From positions 1 through 13,036 of the forward strand of contig JAGBUD010000071.1 in the NCBI GenBank assembly GCA_017630995.1: a stretch of DNA of 13,036 nt, read 5' to 3'. Origin of the DNA: Clostridia bacterium (GTDB lineage Bacteria > Bacillota_A > Clostridia > Oscillospirales > CAG-272). Shown here piece by piece: positions 7,076-13,036 of the stretch. Made by a program: the position numbers and the translations under genes. Under the pieces are notes generated by a model. That model was not told where the DNA came from. It worked only from the letters and a program-made list of their open reading frames with translations, and did no database searches. Within the stretch, counting starts at the first letter, position 1. The number at the start of each line of letters is the position of its first letter.

Positions 7076-8794
7076 TTATTCTCTGAATTGAAGCGCGTAA
7101 AGATTTTTGTAAGTTCCGTCAAGCGCTATAAGCGAGTCGTGCGTTCCCCTTTCGGTAACCCTTCCGTTTTCAACAACGGCTATCTCGTCGGCACCTCTTA
7201 TAGTTGAAAGTCTGTGAGCAACAACGAGCGTCGTTCTTCCTTTGCAAAGTTCGTCAAGTGCCTCTTGAATCAAAACCTCCGTCGTATTGTCAAGCGCGCT
7301 CGTTGCTTCGTCAAGAATAAGGATTGCGGGGTCCTTGAGGAAAACTCTCGCAATGCTTATGCGTTGCTTTTGTCCGCCCGAAAGCTTAACTCCGCGCTCG
7401 CCGATTTCGGTGTCATATCCGTTTTCGAGCGTCATTATATAGTCGTGTATGTTCGCTCTCTTTGCGGCAAGGTAAATTTCCTCGTCGGTTGCATTCGGCT
7501 TTCCGCAAAGTATATTTTCTTTTATTGTTCCAACGAAAAGAAAAACGTCTTGCTGAACTATGCCGATATTTTGTCTGATTGAATTAAGGGTTAATTTCTT
7601 GATGTCAACGCCGTCTATCGTTATTTTGCCGCATTCGTCATCAAGCTGATAAAAGCTCGGTAAAAGGTGGCAGAGCGTTGTTTTTCCGCCGCCCGACGGG
7701 CCGACGAGGGCAAGCTTTTTGCCTTTTTCTATTTTGAGGTTTACGGTGTGCAAAACCTCCTTGGTTTCATCGTAAGAGTATGAAACGTTTTTAAATTCTA
7801 TATCGCCGCGAACGTTGGAAAGCTCGAGCGCGTCATCGGCTTCCCATTCGGGCTTTTCATCAAGTATCTCGGTGAAGCGCTTAAATCCGCTAACGCCGTT
7901 TTGGAATTGCTCCATAAAGGAAATGAGCATATTAACGGGGTTTATAAAGAGGTTGACCGAAACGATAAAGGTTGAGTAATCACCGAAGCTTATTCTGTTC
8001 GCATAGAGAAAAAGTCCGCCCGCGATGAGTATTATAACGTTGAAAACGTCGGTTATATAAGAGGTAGAAGCGTGGAACTTTGCCATCGCCTTATAGGCGC
8101 TCTTCGAGGAACTAACGAACGAATCGTCGCCCTTTTTGAATTTAACTATCTCGCGCGCCGAGTTTGTGTAGGCCTTTGTAACGCGAATGCCCGTGATACT
8201 GCTTTCCACGGCGGCGTTTATCGTTGCGTTGCTTTTTCTGCGTTCGTCAAATGCGTTCATCATCGCCTTGCGGTAATGTAACGTAACTACTATCAAAATG
8301 GGTACGCACGCAAAGATTATGAGCGTAAGTATCCAGTCTATCGTCAAAAGGTAAACGAAAGAGAAAACTATCATTATCGAGCTGATGAGCAGGTTTTCGG
8401 GGCCGTGGTGCGCAAGCTCGCAAACCTCGAAAAGATCGCTCGTAATTCTCGTCATAATTCGGCCGGTTTCATTGTTGTCGTAGAACTTGTAGGGAAGCTT
8501 TTGCAGATGTGAGAAAAGGTCGCATCTCATTGCCGATTGCATACGCACGCCGATGATATGACCGTAATACTGAACGAAATAACGCAAAAGCATTCTGATT
8601 ATATAAAGCGCCATAACCACCGCGCTTGATATGATTATAGCCTTGTATAGCTTGCCCGGGATAAAATCGTTTAGCATATAGTTCGTTATAATAGGATATG
8701 CCATACCGATAACCGATATCATTAGCGAGGCAAGAAGGTCAAGCGCGAGCATTTTTTTATGGGGCTTATAGTAGCTGATAAAGCGTTTGAGCAT
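7076..8794 (-). CDS. half-size ABC exporter (MsbA/LmrA type, fused TMD-NBD)
   Basis: This 572-residue protein should work as a homodimer in the cytoplasmic membrane, exporting an unidentified (often hydrophobic or peptide-like) substrate with ATP. The first ~300 residues hold six predicted helices, with the coupling-helix region KLPYKFYDNNETGRIMTRITSD typical of type IV (MsbA-like) exporters. The ATPase domain follows: Walker A GPSGGGKT (365-372), Q-loop around IVQQD (412-416), signature LSGGQ (471-475), Walker B ILILDE (491-496), H-loop His527. All catalytic residues are present. There is no N-terminal peptidase domain, so no sign of bacteriocin leader processing. ATG 8794 has AGGAAG 8 nt upstream. 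It is the first gene of the operon with dsdA and the SGNH hydrolase. The partner could equally be a second half-transporter elsewhere. Confidence 0.95.
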   Translation of the reverse strand: MLKRFISYYKPHKKMLALDLLASLMISVIGMAYPIITNYMLNDFIPGKLYKAIIISSAVVMALYIIRMLLRYFVQYYGHIIGVRMQSAMRCDLFSHLQKLPYKFYDNNETGRIMTRITSDLFEVCELAHHGPENLLISSIMIVFSFVYLLTIDWILTLIIFACVPILIVVTLHYRKAMMNAFDERRKSNATINAAVESSITGIRVTKAYTNSAREIVKFKKGDDSFVSSSKSAYKAMAKFHASTSYITDVFNVIILIAGGLFLYANRISFGDYSTFIVSVNLFINPVNMLISFMEQFQNGVSGFKRFTEILDEKPEWEADDALELSNVRGDIEFKNVSYSYDETKEVLHTVNLKIEKGKKLALVGPSGGGKTTLCHLLPSFYQLDDECGKITIDGVDIKKLTLNSIRQNIGIVQQDVFLFVGTIKENILCGKPNATDEEIYLAAKRANIHDYIMTLENGYDTEIGERGVKLSGGQKQRISIARVFLKDPAILILDEATSALDNTTEVLIQEALDELCKGRTTLVVAHRLSTIRGADEIAVVENGRVTERGTHDSLIALDGTYKNLYALQFRE

Positions 8795-8832
8795 AAATTC
8801 TACTTCCTAAAATATTTATTATATACGCACAT

Positions 8833-8862
8833 ATTATACACTCTTTATAGGTCACTTGTCAA
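8833..8862 (-). promoter_or_regulatory. consensus promoter for the ABC exporter-dsdA-SGNH operon
   Basis: On the - strand TTGACA (8862-8857) and TATAAT (8838-8833) are both exact consensus, with an 18-nt spacer. Transcription should start near 8826, giving a leader of about 30 nt before ATG 8794. A weaker second promoter may lie upstream (TTGTTT 8932-8927, 17 nt, TATAAT 8909-8904). Confidence 0.88.
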
Positions 8863-8986
8863 CCGTATATGCGTTATGTGGGTATATTCTTTCTTTTGCT
8901 GAAATTATAAAACATTTTGCTTTTTAAAACAATGGAAAATAGTACAGTATTTTTGTAAAGCAGTTTGTTTTTTGCTTGTTTCGTAT

Positions 8987-9024
8987 AAAAAAGCCGCCTG
9001 TGAGCAAATCGCTCACGGGCGGCT
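8987..9024 (-). terminator. intrinsic terminator of the MATE exporter gene
   Basis: Read on the - strand, AGCCGCC-C-GTGAGC pairs with GCTCAC-A-GGCGGCT (one C/A mismatch), with a short loop, and is followed by six T. It lies about 17 nt after the MATE stop codon and separates that gene from the ABC operon promoter. Confidence 0.93.
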
Positions 9025-9040
9025 GGGGTGAATTTTAATT

Positions 9041-10405
9041 TTAGGCTTCCGCGATCGGTGTCGGGAATTTGCGCTTTAGATTGATGTACGTGGGGATATA
9101 GAATACCGTAATCGTTATTATGGAAAGAACCCAGCCTATCGGCCAAACGAGATATAGGAACGTAAGGTTTGGCGCGAGAGGGAAGATAAGATAAACCCAG
9201 AAGAATCTGAATGCACACATAAATATGAGGGTCGAAATTGTCGGAATCAACGGCTTACCCATTCCGCGCATAGCCGCACCCATGATTTCGTTTATTCCGC
9301 AGATGAAATACGTACTCGATATTATCATCATCTTTTGCTGCGAGAATGCGATAACGGCAGGAATGTCTGACATTATCGAGGATAGCTGCGCCGAGAATAT
9401 CGCAGAAAGCGAGCCGAACGTAGCACCCAAAATAACCGTGATAAGCATTCCGCGCGATATAGCTTGCCTTGCGCGCTTGACGTTTTTGTTTCCGATGTTT
9501 TGGCTGACGTAAGGCATAACGGCAAGGGAGGGGGCGATAGATATCTGATAAAGAATACCGTCGAAATTATTTGCTATTCCGATTCCCGTGGTAGCATCGG
9601 GGCCGAATTTGTTAACGGTAGATGCAATAATTACGTTAGCGATAGAGTAAAGTGCCTGCTGAAGTCCTGCGGGCACACCGATTGTGAGCATTTCCTTAAG
9701 CTCTTGCTTATAGAAGCGAATCTTTCTGATATTGATTCGCGCTATATTTTTCTTGTCGAGAAGCGTGATAAATGCAAGAGCGGCAGAAACCGTCCACGAG
9801 ATAATTGTTGCAAAGGCAACACCCTCAACGGTCATATGGAATCCCGCAACGAAAAGAAAGCTGAATAAAACCTTGAGAACGCCGCCGAACGTTAAGAATA
9901 TCATCGGGAACACGGAGTTACCCGTCGAGCGTAGTATTGATGCACAGAAATTGTATATCATCAAAATCGGAACGCCAGCAAAGTAGAGTCTGAAATAAAG
10001 AACCGCATCGTCGATAAGCTTTTCGTCGCAGTTCATCCACTGCAAGAAAACTCTTGCAAAAACGTTACCTACAACGAGAAGACCAAGGCCGCCAACGAAA
10101 GAGAATGCAACGGCACAACCAACCGCGCGCTCAACGCGCTCCTTGTCCTTTGCTCCTATGTAACGGGCAATAACAACGTTTGCACCGGTTGAAACACCTA
10201 TAACAAGACCTGTTATAAGGCTTATAAGCGTTCCGCATGCACCAACCGCGCCGGCTACGTAATCGCCACCGGGAACAAAATTTTTAAGAACAGTCATATC
10301 AATTATATTGAAAAGTGACTGCAAAACGTTCATTACCATTATTGGCAGTGAAATAGTTAAAAGCCCTTTGACAATAGAGCCAGACAGCATGTTGACCTTT
10401 ATCAT
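9041..10405 (-). CDS. MATE-family multidrug/metabolite exporter
   Basis: This 454-residue, 12-helix membrane protein exports cationic drugs or metabolites using a Na+ or H+ gradient. The family duplication is visible: the first half has SGSIVKGLLTISLPIMVMNVLQ and SILRSTGNSVFP, the second has MLTIGVPAGLQQALYSIAN and AAMRGMGKPLIP. The paired RxxGxxxxP motifs close each half's core. GANVVIARYIGAKDKERVERA is a typical MATE loop after helix 2. ATG 10405 has AAGGAG 10 nt upstream. The gene has its own promoter and terminator. It follows the AraC-type regulator in the same direction, with a 172-nt gap and no clear terminator between them, so some read-through is possible. The substrate cannot be read from the sequence. 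Confidence 0.95.
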   Translation of the reverse strand: MIKVNMLSGSIVKGLLTISLPIMVMNVLQSLFNIIDMTVLKNFVPGGDYVAGAVGACGTLISLITGLVIGVSTGANVVIARYIGAKDKERVERAVGCAVAFSFVGGLGLLVVGNVFARVFLQWMNCDEKLIDDAVLYFRLYFAGVPILMIYNFCASILRSTGNSVFPMIFLTFGGVLKVLFSFLFVAGFHMTVEGVAFATIISWTVSAALAFITLLDKKNIARINIRKIRFYKQELKEMLTIGVPAGLQQALYSIANVIIASTVNKFGPDATTGIGIANNFDGILYQISIAPSLAVMPYVSQNIGNKNVKRARQAISRGMLITVILGATFGSLSAIFSAQLSSIMSDIPAVIAFSQQKMMIISSTYFICGINEIMGAAMRGMGKPLIPTISTLIFMCAFRFFWVYLIFPLAPNLTFLYLVWPIGWVLSIITITVFYIPTYINLKRKFPTPIAEA

Positions 10406-10499
10406 TTCAACAGTTCTCCTTGCGGTTTTATAGGCTGTGATTGAGGAGCGAGAATGGAAAACGTATTTTCTTACTCTTTCGCAACCCTAAACCTTATGT

Positions 10500-10528
10500 A
10501 TTATAGCACGCGCGAAAGTAAAAAGCAA
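10500..10528 (-). promoter_or_regulatory. promoter of the MATE exporter gene
   Basis: On the - strand TGC-TATAAT (extended -10; TATAAT at 10505-10500) lies 17 nt from a partial -35 TTGCTT (10528-10523). The predicted leader is about 85-90 nt, longer than for the neighbours. I see no recognisable riboswitch or attenuator in it, only a weak imperfect hairpin around 10445-10485. Confidence 0.7.
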
Positions 10529-10577
10529 TAGATTTTAAATTTTTGCGCGATTATTTTGTGCCAAATTTTTCTTGATT

Positions 10578-11414
10578 TTAAGAGGATTTTCGGTATTCGG
10601 AGGGAGATACCCCGTGTCTTTTATAGAAGGTGCGGTTGAAGTAGGAAATATTGTTAAATCCGCAAGCAAATGCAATATCAATAATTCGCTCCTTGCTCTT
10701 TAAAAGCATTTCATCGGCTTTTTTTAGGCGTAGCTCCATGCAGTATTCGTTAAAGCTTATTCCGATTTCCTTTTTGAAAAGGCGGCCAAGATATTTTTCA
10801 TTCTTTTGATAGGTTGCCGCAAGCTCCTTGAGCGTGATATTGTCGCAAAAGCTCTTTTTCGCGTGTCCTATCATTAGCGAAACCAGCCAGTGCAGCTTTC
10901 TCTTGGTTTTCGGAGTGTTTTCGTAAAGCATTTTTAAATAGTCGCACAAAATCTCCGCAGTTTGATAAAGCTCCTCGTATCCCGTCGTGTATTCGCAGTT
11001 TTTAAGCTGCGCCATAAGGCGCTCGCAATCAACGCCCGTCAAGGAGCAGGTCTTTTCTATTCTCGCTTTTGTGGCAGCTTCGTCTATAACTGCGTTTCCA
11101 ATATAAATCACCGCCATCAAGCTCTTGTCTATGATAACGGGCATAGCAACCTCGCATAGTCCATAGGTGCAGCAGCCGCAAAATGCCTTTTTCTCGCGGC
11201 TCGCTTTTGTGTTTGCAAGCATTTTGCACCTCAAGCAAACGCGGTATCCCGCGTCAGTCGATTTCGCAATGCGGCAAAATTCTTTTGAATGAATAACGTT
11301 GTTGAAATCAATCTCGGTCGTCGGTAGGTTGAGTATACCTCCCAAATCAAGTATGCTTATGTGAAGCTTTCCGCTCTTTTCAAGCTTTTCAATCAAAACC
11401 GAAAGATTTTGCAT
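10578..11414 (-). CDS. AraC-family transcription regulator with PocR ligand-sensing domain
   Basis: This 278-residue cytoplasmic DNA-binding regulator starts with a PocR-type sensor domain (about 5-160): ILDLGGIL, then HSKEFCRIA (C47), CLRC (C60, C63), CGCC (C79, C81, C82), YGLCEVAMPVI (C87) and YIGNAVID, the usual PocR order with its cysteine cluster. The C-terminal ~100 residues are an AraC double helix-turn-helix: ITLKELAATYQKNEKYLGRLFKKEIG (first HTH) and IIDIAFACGFNNISYFNRTFYKRHGVSPSEYR (second). PocR domains sense small organic compounds such as diols; the ligand here is unknown. Start 11414 is chosen because GGAG lies 6 nt before it, while the ATG at 11435 would fall almost at the transcript start. 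It is divergent from the FAD oxidoreductase and probably controls it and itself. Confidence 0.93.
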   Translation of the reverse strand: MQNLSVLIEKLEKSGKLHISILDLGGILNLPTTEIDFNNVIHSKEFCRIAKSTDAGYRVCLRCKMLANTKASREKKAFCGCCTYGLCEVAMPVIIDKSLMAVIYIGNAVIDEAATKARIEKTCSLTGVDCERLMAQLKNCEYTTGYEELYQTAEILCDYLKMLYENTPKTKRKLHWLVSLMIGHAKKSFCDNITLKELAATYQKNEKYLGRLFKKEIGISFNEYCMELRLKKADEMLLKSKERIIDIAFACGFNNISYFNRTFYKRHGVSPSEYRKSS

Positions 11415-11420
11415 ACACAT

Positions 11421-11424
11421 CTCC
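11421..11424 (-). promoter_or_regulatory. ribosome binding site deciding the AraC-type regulator start
   Basis: GGAG on the - strand is 6 nt before ATG 11414. It lies inside the first codons of the longer frame from 11435, which argues against that upstream start. Confidence 0.75.
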
Positions 11425-11444
11425 AAATTACACATTTTTTTGAT

Positions 11445-11473
11445 ATTATATCATAAAAGTATCTTTTGTGCAA
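11445..11473 (-). promoter_or_regulatory. promoter of the PocR-AraC regulator
   Basis: On the - strand TGA-TATAAT (extended -10, TATAAT at 11450-11445) lies 17 nt from TTGCAC (11473-11468). The predicted transcript start is near 11438. The -35 overlaps the left copy of the direct repeat at 11465-11474, as expected for self-control. Confidence 0.78.
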
Positions 11474-11496
11474 GTAATTCCGATAATTTGTATAAG
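11465..11496 (+). repeat. candidate AraC-type operator: direct repeat spaced 22 bp
   Basis: TTTGTGCAAG (11465-11474) and TTTGTATAAG (11487-11496) agree at 8 of 10 positions and start 22 bp apart, about two helix turns. Tandem half-sites about 21 bp apart are the known layout for AraC-family activators (araI). The left copy overlaps the regulator's -35 box and the right copy overlaps the oxidoreductase -35. Binding itself is inferred. Confidence 0.55.
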
Positions 11497-11522
11497 ACAA
11501 TATTTTTTCACGGTGGTATAAT
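11494..11522 (+). promoter_or_regulatory. promoter of the FAD oxidoreductase gene
   Basis: AAGACA (11494-11499; four of six matches) is 17 nt from TATAAT (11517-11522), which has a TGG extension at 11514-11516. The expected transcript start is near 11529. The ATG at 11521 therefore overlaps the -10 box and cannot be the start codon. The weak -35 suits activator control by the divergent AraC protein. Confidence 0.78.
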
Positions 11523-11542
11523 GAAGAAAATGAAGAGCATGA

Positions 11543-11546
11543 GGAG
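11543..11546 (+). promoter_or_regulatory. ribosome binding site deciding the oxidoreductase start
   Basis: GGAG (within GAGGAGA) is 7 nt before ATG 11554, in the short leader of the predicted transcript. Confidence 0.85.
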
Positions 11547-11553
11547 AACTCTT

Positions 11554-12816
11554 ATGAAAAAATACGACCTTGCCGTAATAGGCGGAGGATTTGCAGGAAC
11601 GTGCGCGGCGCTTGCCGCAGCGCGAGAGGGAGCAAAGGTTATCATCGTCGAAAAGGGAAATTCCCTTGGCGGTGCCGCCGTTAACTCTCTTGTCAATCCC
11701 TTTATGCCCAGCACAACAAGAATAGGCGGAGTTAAAACCGAGCTTTCCGCGGGCCTTTTCAAAACTATATGCGATGAGCTAACAAAGGTCTCGGCAATCG
11801 GACCCTCAACGGAGGGCGAATCCTTCCTAGAGGAAGAATTGAAGTTTCTTCTCAATAATATGGTGTGCGATGCGGGAATTGATCTGCTTTACCACGCTTA
11901 TATATTTAAAGTACAGAGAAGCGGAGAAAAAATCGAATCCGTCGTACTTGCCACAAGGGCGGGAGAGCTGACGCTTGAAGCGGACTATTTTATCGACGCA
12001 ACGGGTGACGCGCAGGTCGCATTTCTCGCGGGGTGTCCCACCACCCTCGGACGAGAGCCCGACCACCTTTGCCAGCCTATGACGCTTTGCTTCAGACTAG
12101 GCAACGTTGATAAGGAAGCCTTTTACAAAAGCAAGCAAAATCTCGCAAAGGCGCATAAGGAAGCGCTTGAGCGCGGAGAGCTTACAAACCCCAGACACAA
12201 CATACTCGTTTTCCCAACGCAAATACCTAACGTTTTGCATTTCAACACCACCCGTGTAATAAAATTGAATCCTACCGATCCCGTTGAGGTGACAAAAGCG
12301 GAGATAATTGCACGCAAGCAGGTGTACGAAATTTACAATTTTATGAAGCGCCATGCCGACGGCCTTGAAAATAGCTTCCTTATGATGACCGCCGCCGAAA
12401 TCGGCGTGCGTGAAAGCCGTATGATAGTCGGCGATTTCATCTTAACCGAGGAGCATTGCAGAGCTTTCACAAAGTTTGAGGATTCAATCGCCGCGTGCAA
12501 CTACGATATAGATATCCACAGCCCCGACGGCGGCGGAACAAGCCATTATTACTTCCCGATAGGCGAGTATTACACAATTCCCTACAGAGCATTGCTCCCG
12601 AAAAACGCGGAAAATATGCTCGTAGCAGGAAGATGTCTCTCATCCGACCACGGCGCGCAAGCGTCTTACAGAATTATGCCCACGGTATGCTGTATCGGCG
12701 AAGCTGCGGGCGCAGCGGCGGCCCTCGCCATCAAAAACAAAACCGCCGTCAAGGATATAGACGTCAAGCACCTCCAAAATATCCTTAAAGAAAACGGAGC
12801 ATTCCTCGGAATTTAA
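11554..12816 (+). CDS. FAD-dependent oxidoreductase (FAD_oxidored/PF12831-like)
   Basis: This 420-residue soluble flavoprotein begins with a Rossmann FAD-binding fold: MKKYDLAVIGGGFAGTCAAL (G10, G12, G15) and the ribose-binding Glu at VIIVEKG (E33). Other family marks are YFIDATGD (145-152), EIGVRESR (282-289), NMLVAGRCLSS (354-364) and the C-terminal FAD segment RIMPTVCCIGEAAGAAAALA (373-392). These match the FAD-dependent oxidoreductase group often found near sugar or small-organic catabolic genes; the substrate is unknown. There is no signal peptide or membrane segment. The start at 11554 is set by the ribosome binding site and by the promoter, which covers the earlier ATG at 11521; the longer N-terminus would be a basic tail unlike the family. 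It is divergent from the PocR-AraC gene, which probably activates it, and forms a single-gene transcript ended by a strong terminator. Confidence 0.93.
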   Translation: MKKYDLAVIGGGFAGTCAALAAAREGAKVIIVEKGNSLGGAAVNSLVNPFMPSTTRIGGVKTELSAGLFKTICDELTKVSAIGPSTEGESFLEEELKFLLNNMVCDAGIDLLYHAYIFKVQRSGEKIESVVLATRAGELTLEADYFIDATGDAQVAFLAGCPTTLGREPDHLCQPMTLCFRLGNVDKEAFYKSKQNLAKAHKEALERGELTNPRHNILVFPTQIPNVLHFNTTRVIKLNPTDPVEVTKAEIIARKQVYEIYNFMKRHADGLENSFLMMTAAEIGVRESRMIVGDFILTEEHCRAFTKFEDSIAACNYDIDIHSPDGGGTSHYYFPIGEYYTIPYRALLPKNAENMLVAGRCLSSDHGAQASYRIMPTVCCIGEAAGAAAALAIKNKTAVKDIDVKHLQNILKENGAFLGI

Positions 12817-12840
12817 CCTAAATCAAGCCTTCAAACCGCA

Positions 12841-12877
12841 CCCCCGTGTCGCTTTAATGCGACACGGGGGCGTTTTT
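12841..12877 (+). terminator. intrinsic terminator after the FAD oxidoreductase gene
   Basis: A perfect 12-bp GC-rich stem (CCCCCGTGTCGC, 12841-12852, with GCGACACGGGGG, 12859-12870) closes the loop TTTAAT and is followed by CG and five T (12873-12877). It starts 24 nt after the stop codon. Confidence 0.96.
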
Positions 12878-12952
12878 CGTGTTCTATTTTAAAAATTGGA
12901 ATTCTTTTTATTTAGTTGATGTAAATAATCATTGTACGTATAGCTTGTCAAT

Positions 12953-13026
12953 GAGCGCCAGTGCTCTTAAAAGAAAAATAACCATGCTTTTAGGTAAAAA
13001 TCATATAGCACTAAACAAAGACGCTC
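12953..13026. other. nested short inverted repeats in the non-coding right end
   Basis: Three pairs are nested in order: GAGCG (12953-12957) with CGCTC (13022-13026), AGTGCT (12960-12965) with AGCACT (13007-13012), and TAAAAG (12968-12973) with CTTTTA (12987-12992). They could form one branched or bulged hairpin with unequal internal loops. No known riboswitch or small-RNA consensus is recognised, and the window ends 10 nt later. A weak + strand promoter match lies before it (TTGATG 12916-12921, 17 nt, TATAGC 12939-12944). Pairs this short can occur by chance. Confidence 0.25.
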
Positions 13027-13036
13027 CCGAGGCAAA

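Noticed and set aside
10530..10577. terminator after the PocR-AraC gene
   Set aside because: Only AT-rich repeats (AAATTT copies) are present, with no stable GC stem followed by a T-run on the - strand.
12961..13036. C-terminal end of a gene on the - strand entering from the right edge
   Set aside because: One short frame of about 22 codons is open, but it has no recognisable motif and is too short to support.

Overview
The window looks like chromosomal DNA of an anaerobic, low-to-moderate GC Firmicute, probably a gut-type Clostridia. The reasons are strong AGGAG-type ribosome binding sites, vegetative (sigma-A-like) promoters often with a TGn extended -10, many U-tract intrinsic terminators, a clostridial-style NhaC antiporter, an AraC regulator with a PocR sensor domain, and D-serine ammonia-lyase. 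I cannot name the species. No phage, insertion sequence, CRISPR, tRNA or rRNA gene is visible.

Left part, + strand. The window opens inside a charged coiled-coil protein of unknown function (to 496). A single-gene lipoprotein with a DUF3221/YobA-like C-terminal signature follows (571-903) and ends in a terminator (907-940). A near-consensus promoter (1013-1041) then drives a two-gene unit: a one-polypeptide fusion of type I mannose-6-phosphate isomerase with a complete ROK sugar kinase (1077-2906), and 41 nt later an NhaC-family antiporter with a four-cysteine motif near its N-terminus (2948-4621). A perfect 15-bp two-way terminator (4637-4671) separates this unit from the converging operon on the other side.

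Middle part, - strand. A consensus promoter (8833-8862) drives a half-size ABC exporter (8794-7076), then dsdA (7062-5734), whose ribosome binding site lies 5-10 nt past the exporter stop. Next come the remains of a beta-propeller gene with two in-frame stops (5715-5326) and an intact cytoplasmic SGNH hydrolase (5325-4684). The SGNH ribosome binding site lies inside the propeller remnant, and the remnant frame runs without a stop into the hydrolase. Upstream lies a separate MATE exporter gene (10405-9041) with its own promoter and terminator.

Right part. A PocR-AraC regulator (- strand, 11414-10578) is divergent from an FAD-dependent oxidoreductase (+ strand, 11554-12816). Their two extended -10 promoters face away from each other across a 20-bp gap. 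A direct repeat with 22-bp spacing overlaps both -35 boxes and is a good candidate operator. A strong terminator (12841-12877) follows the oxidoreductase. The last ~160 bases hold no convincing gene, only nested short inverted repeats.

Several real starts differ from the longest open frame. Promoter and ribosome-binding-site positions place them at 1077, 5325, 7062, 11414 and 11554. The most notable items are the isomerase-kinase fusion, the decayed propeller reading into an intact esterase-type gene, the Cys4 antiporter, and the divergent PocR-AraC/oxidoreductase pair. None is clearly a new defence or mobile system.
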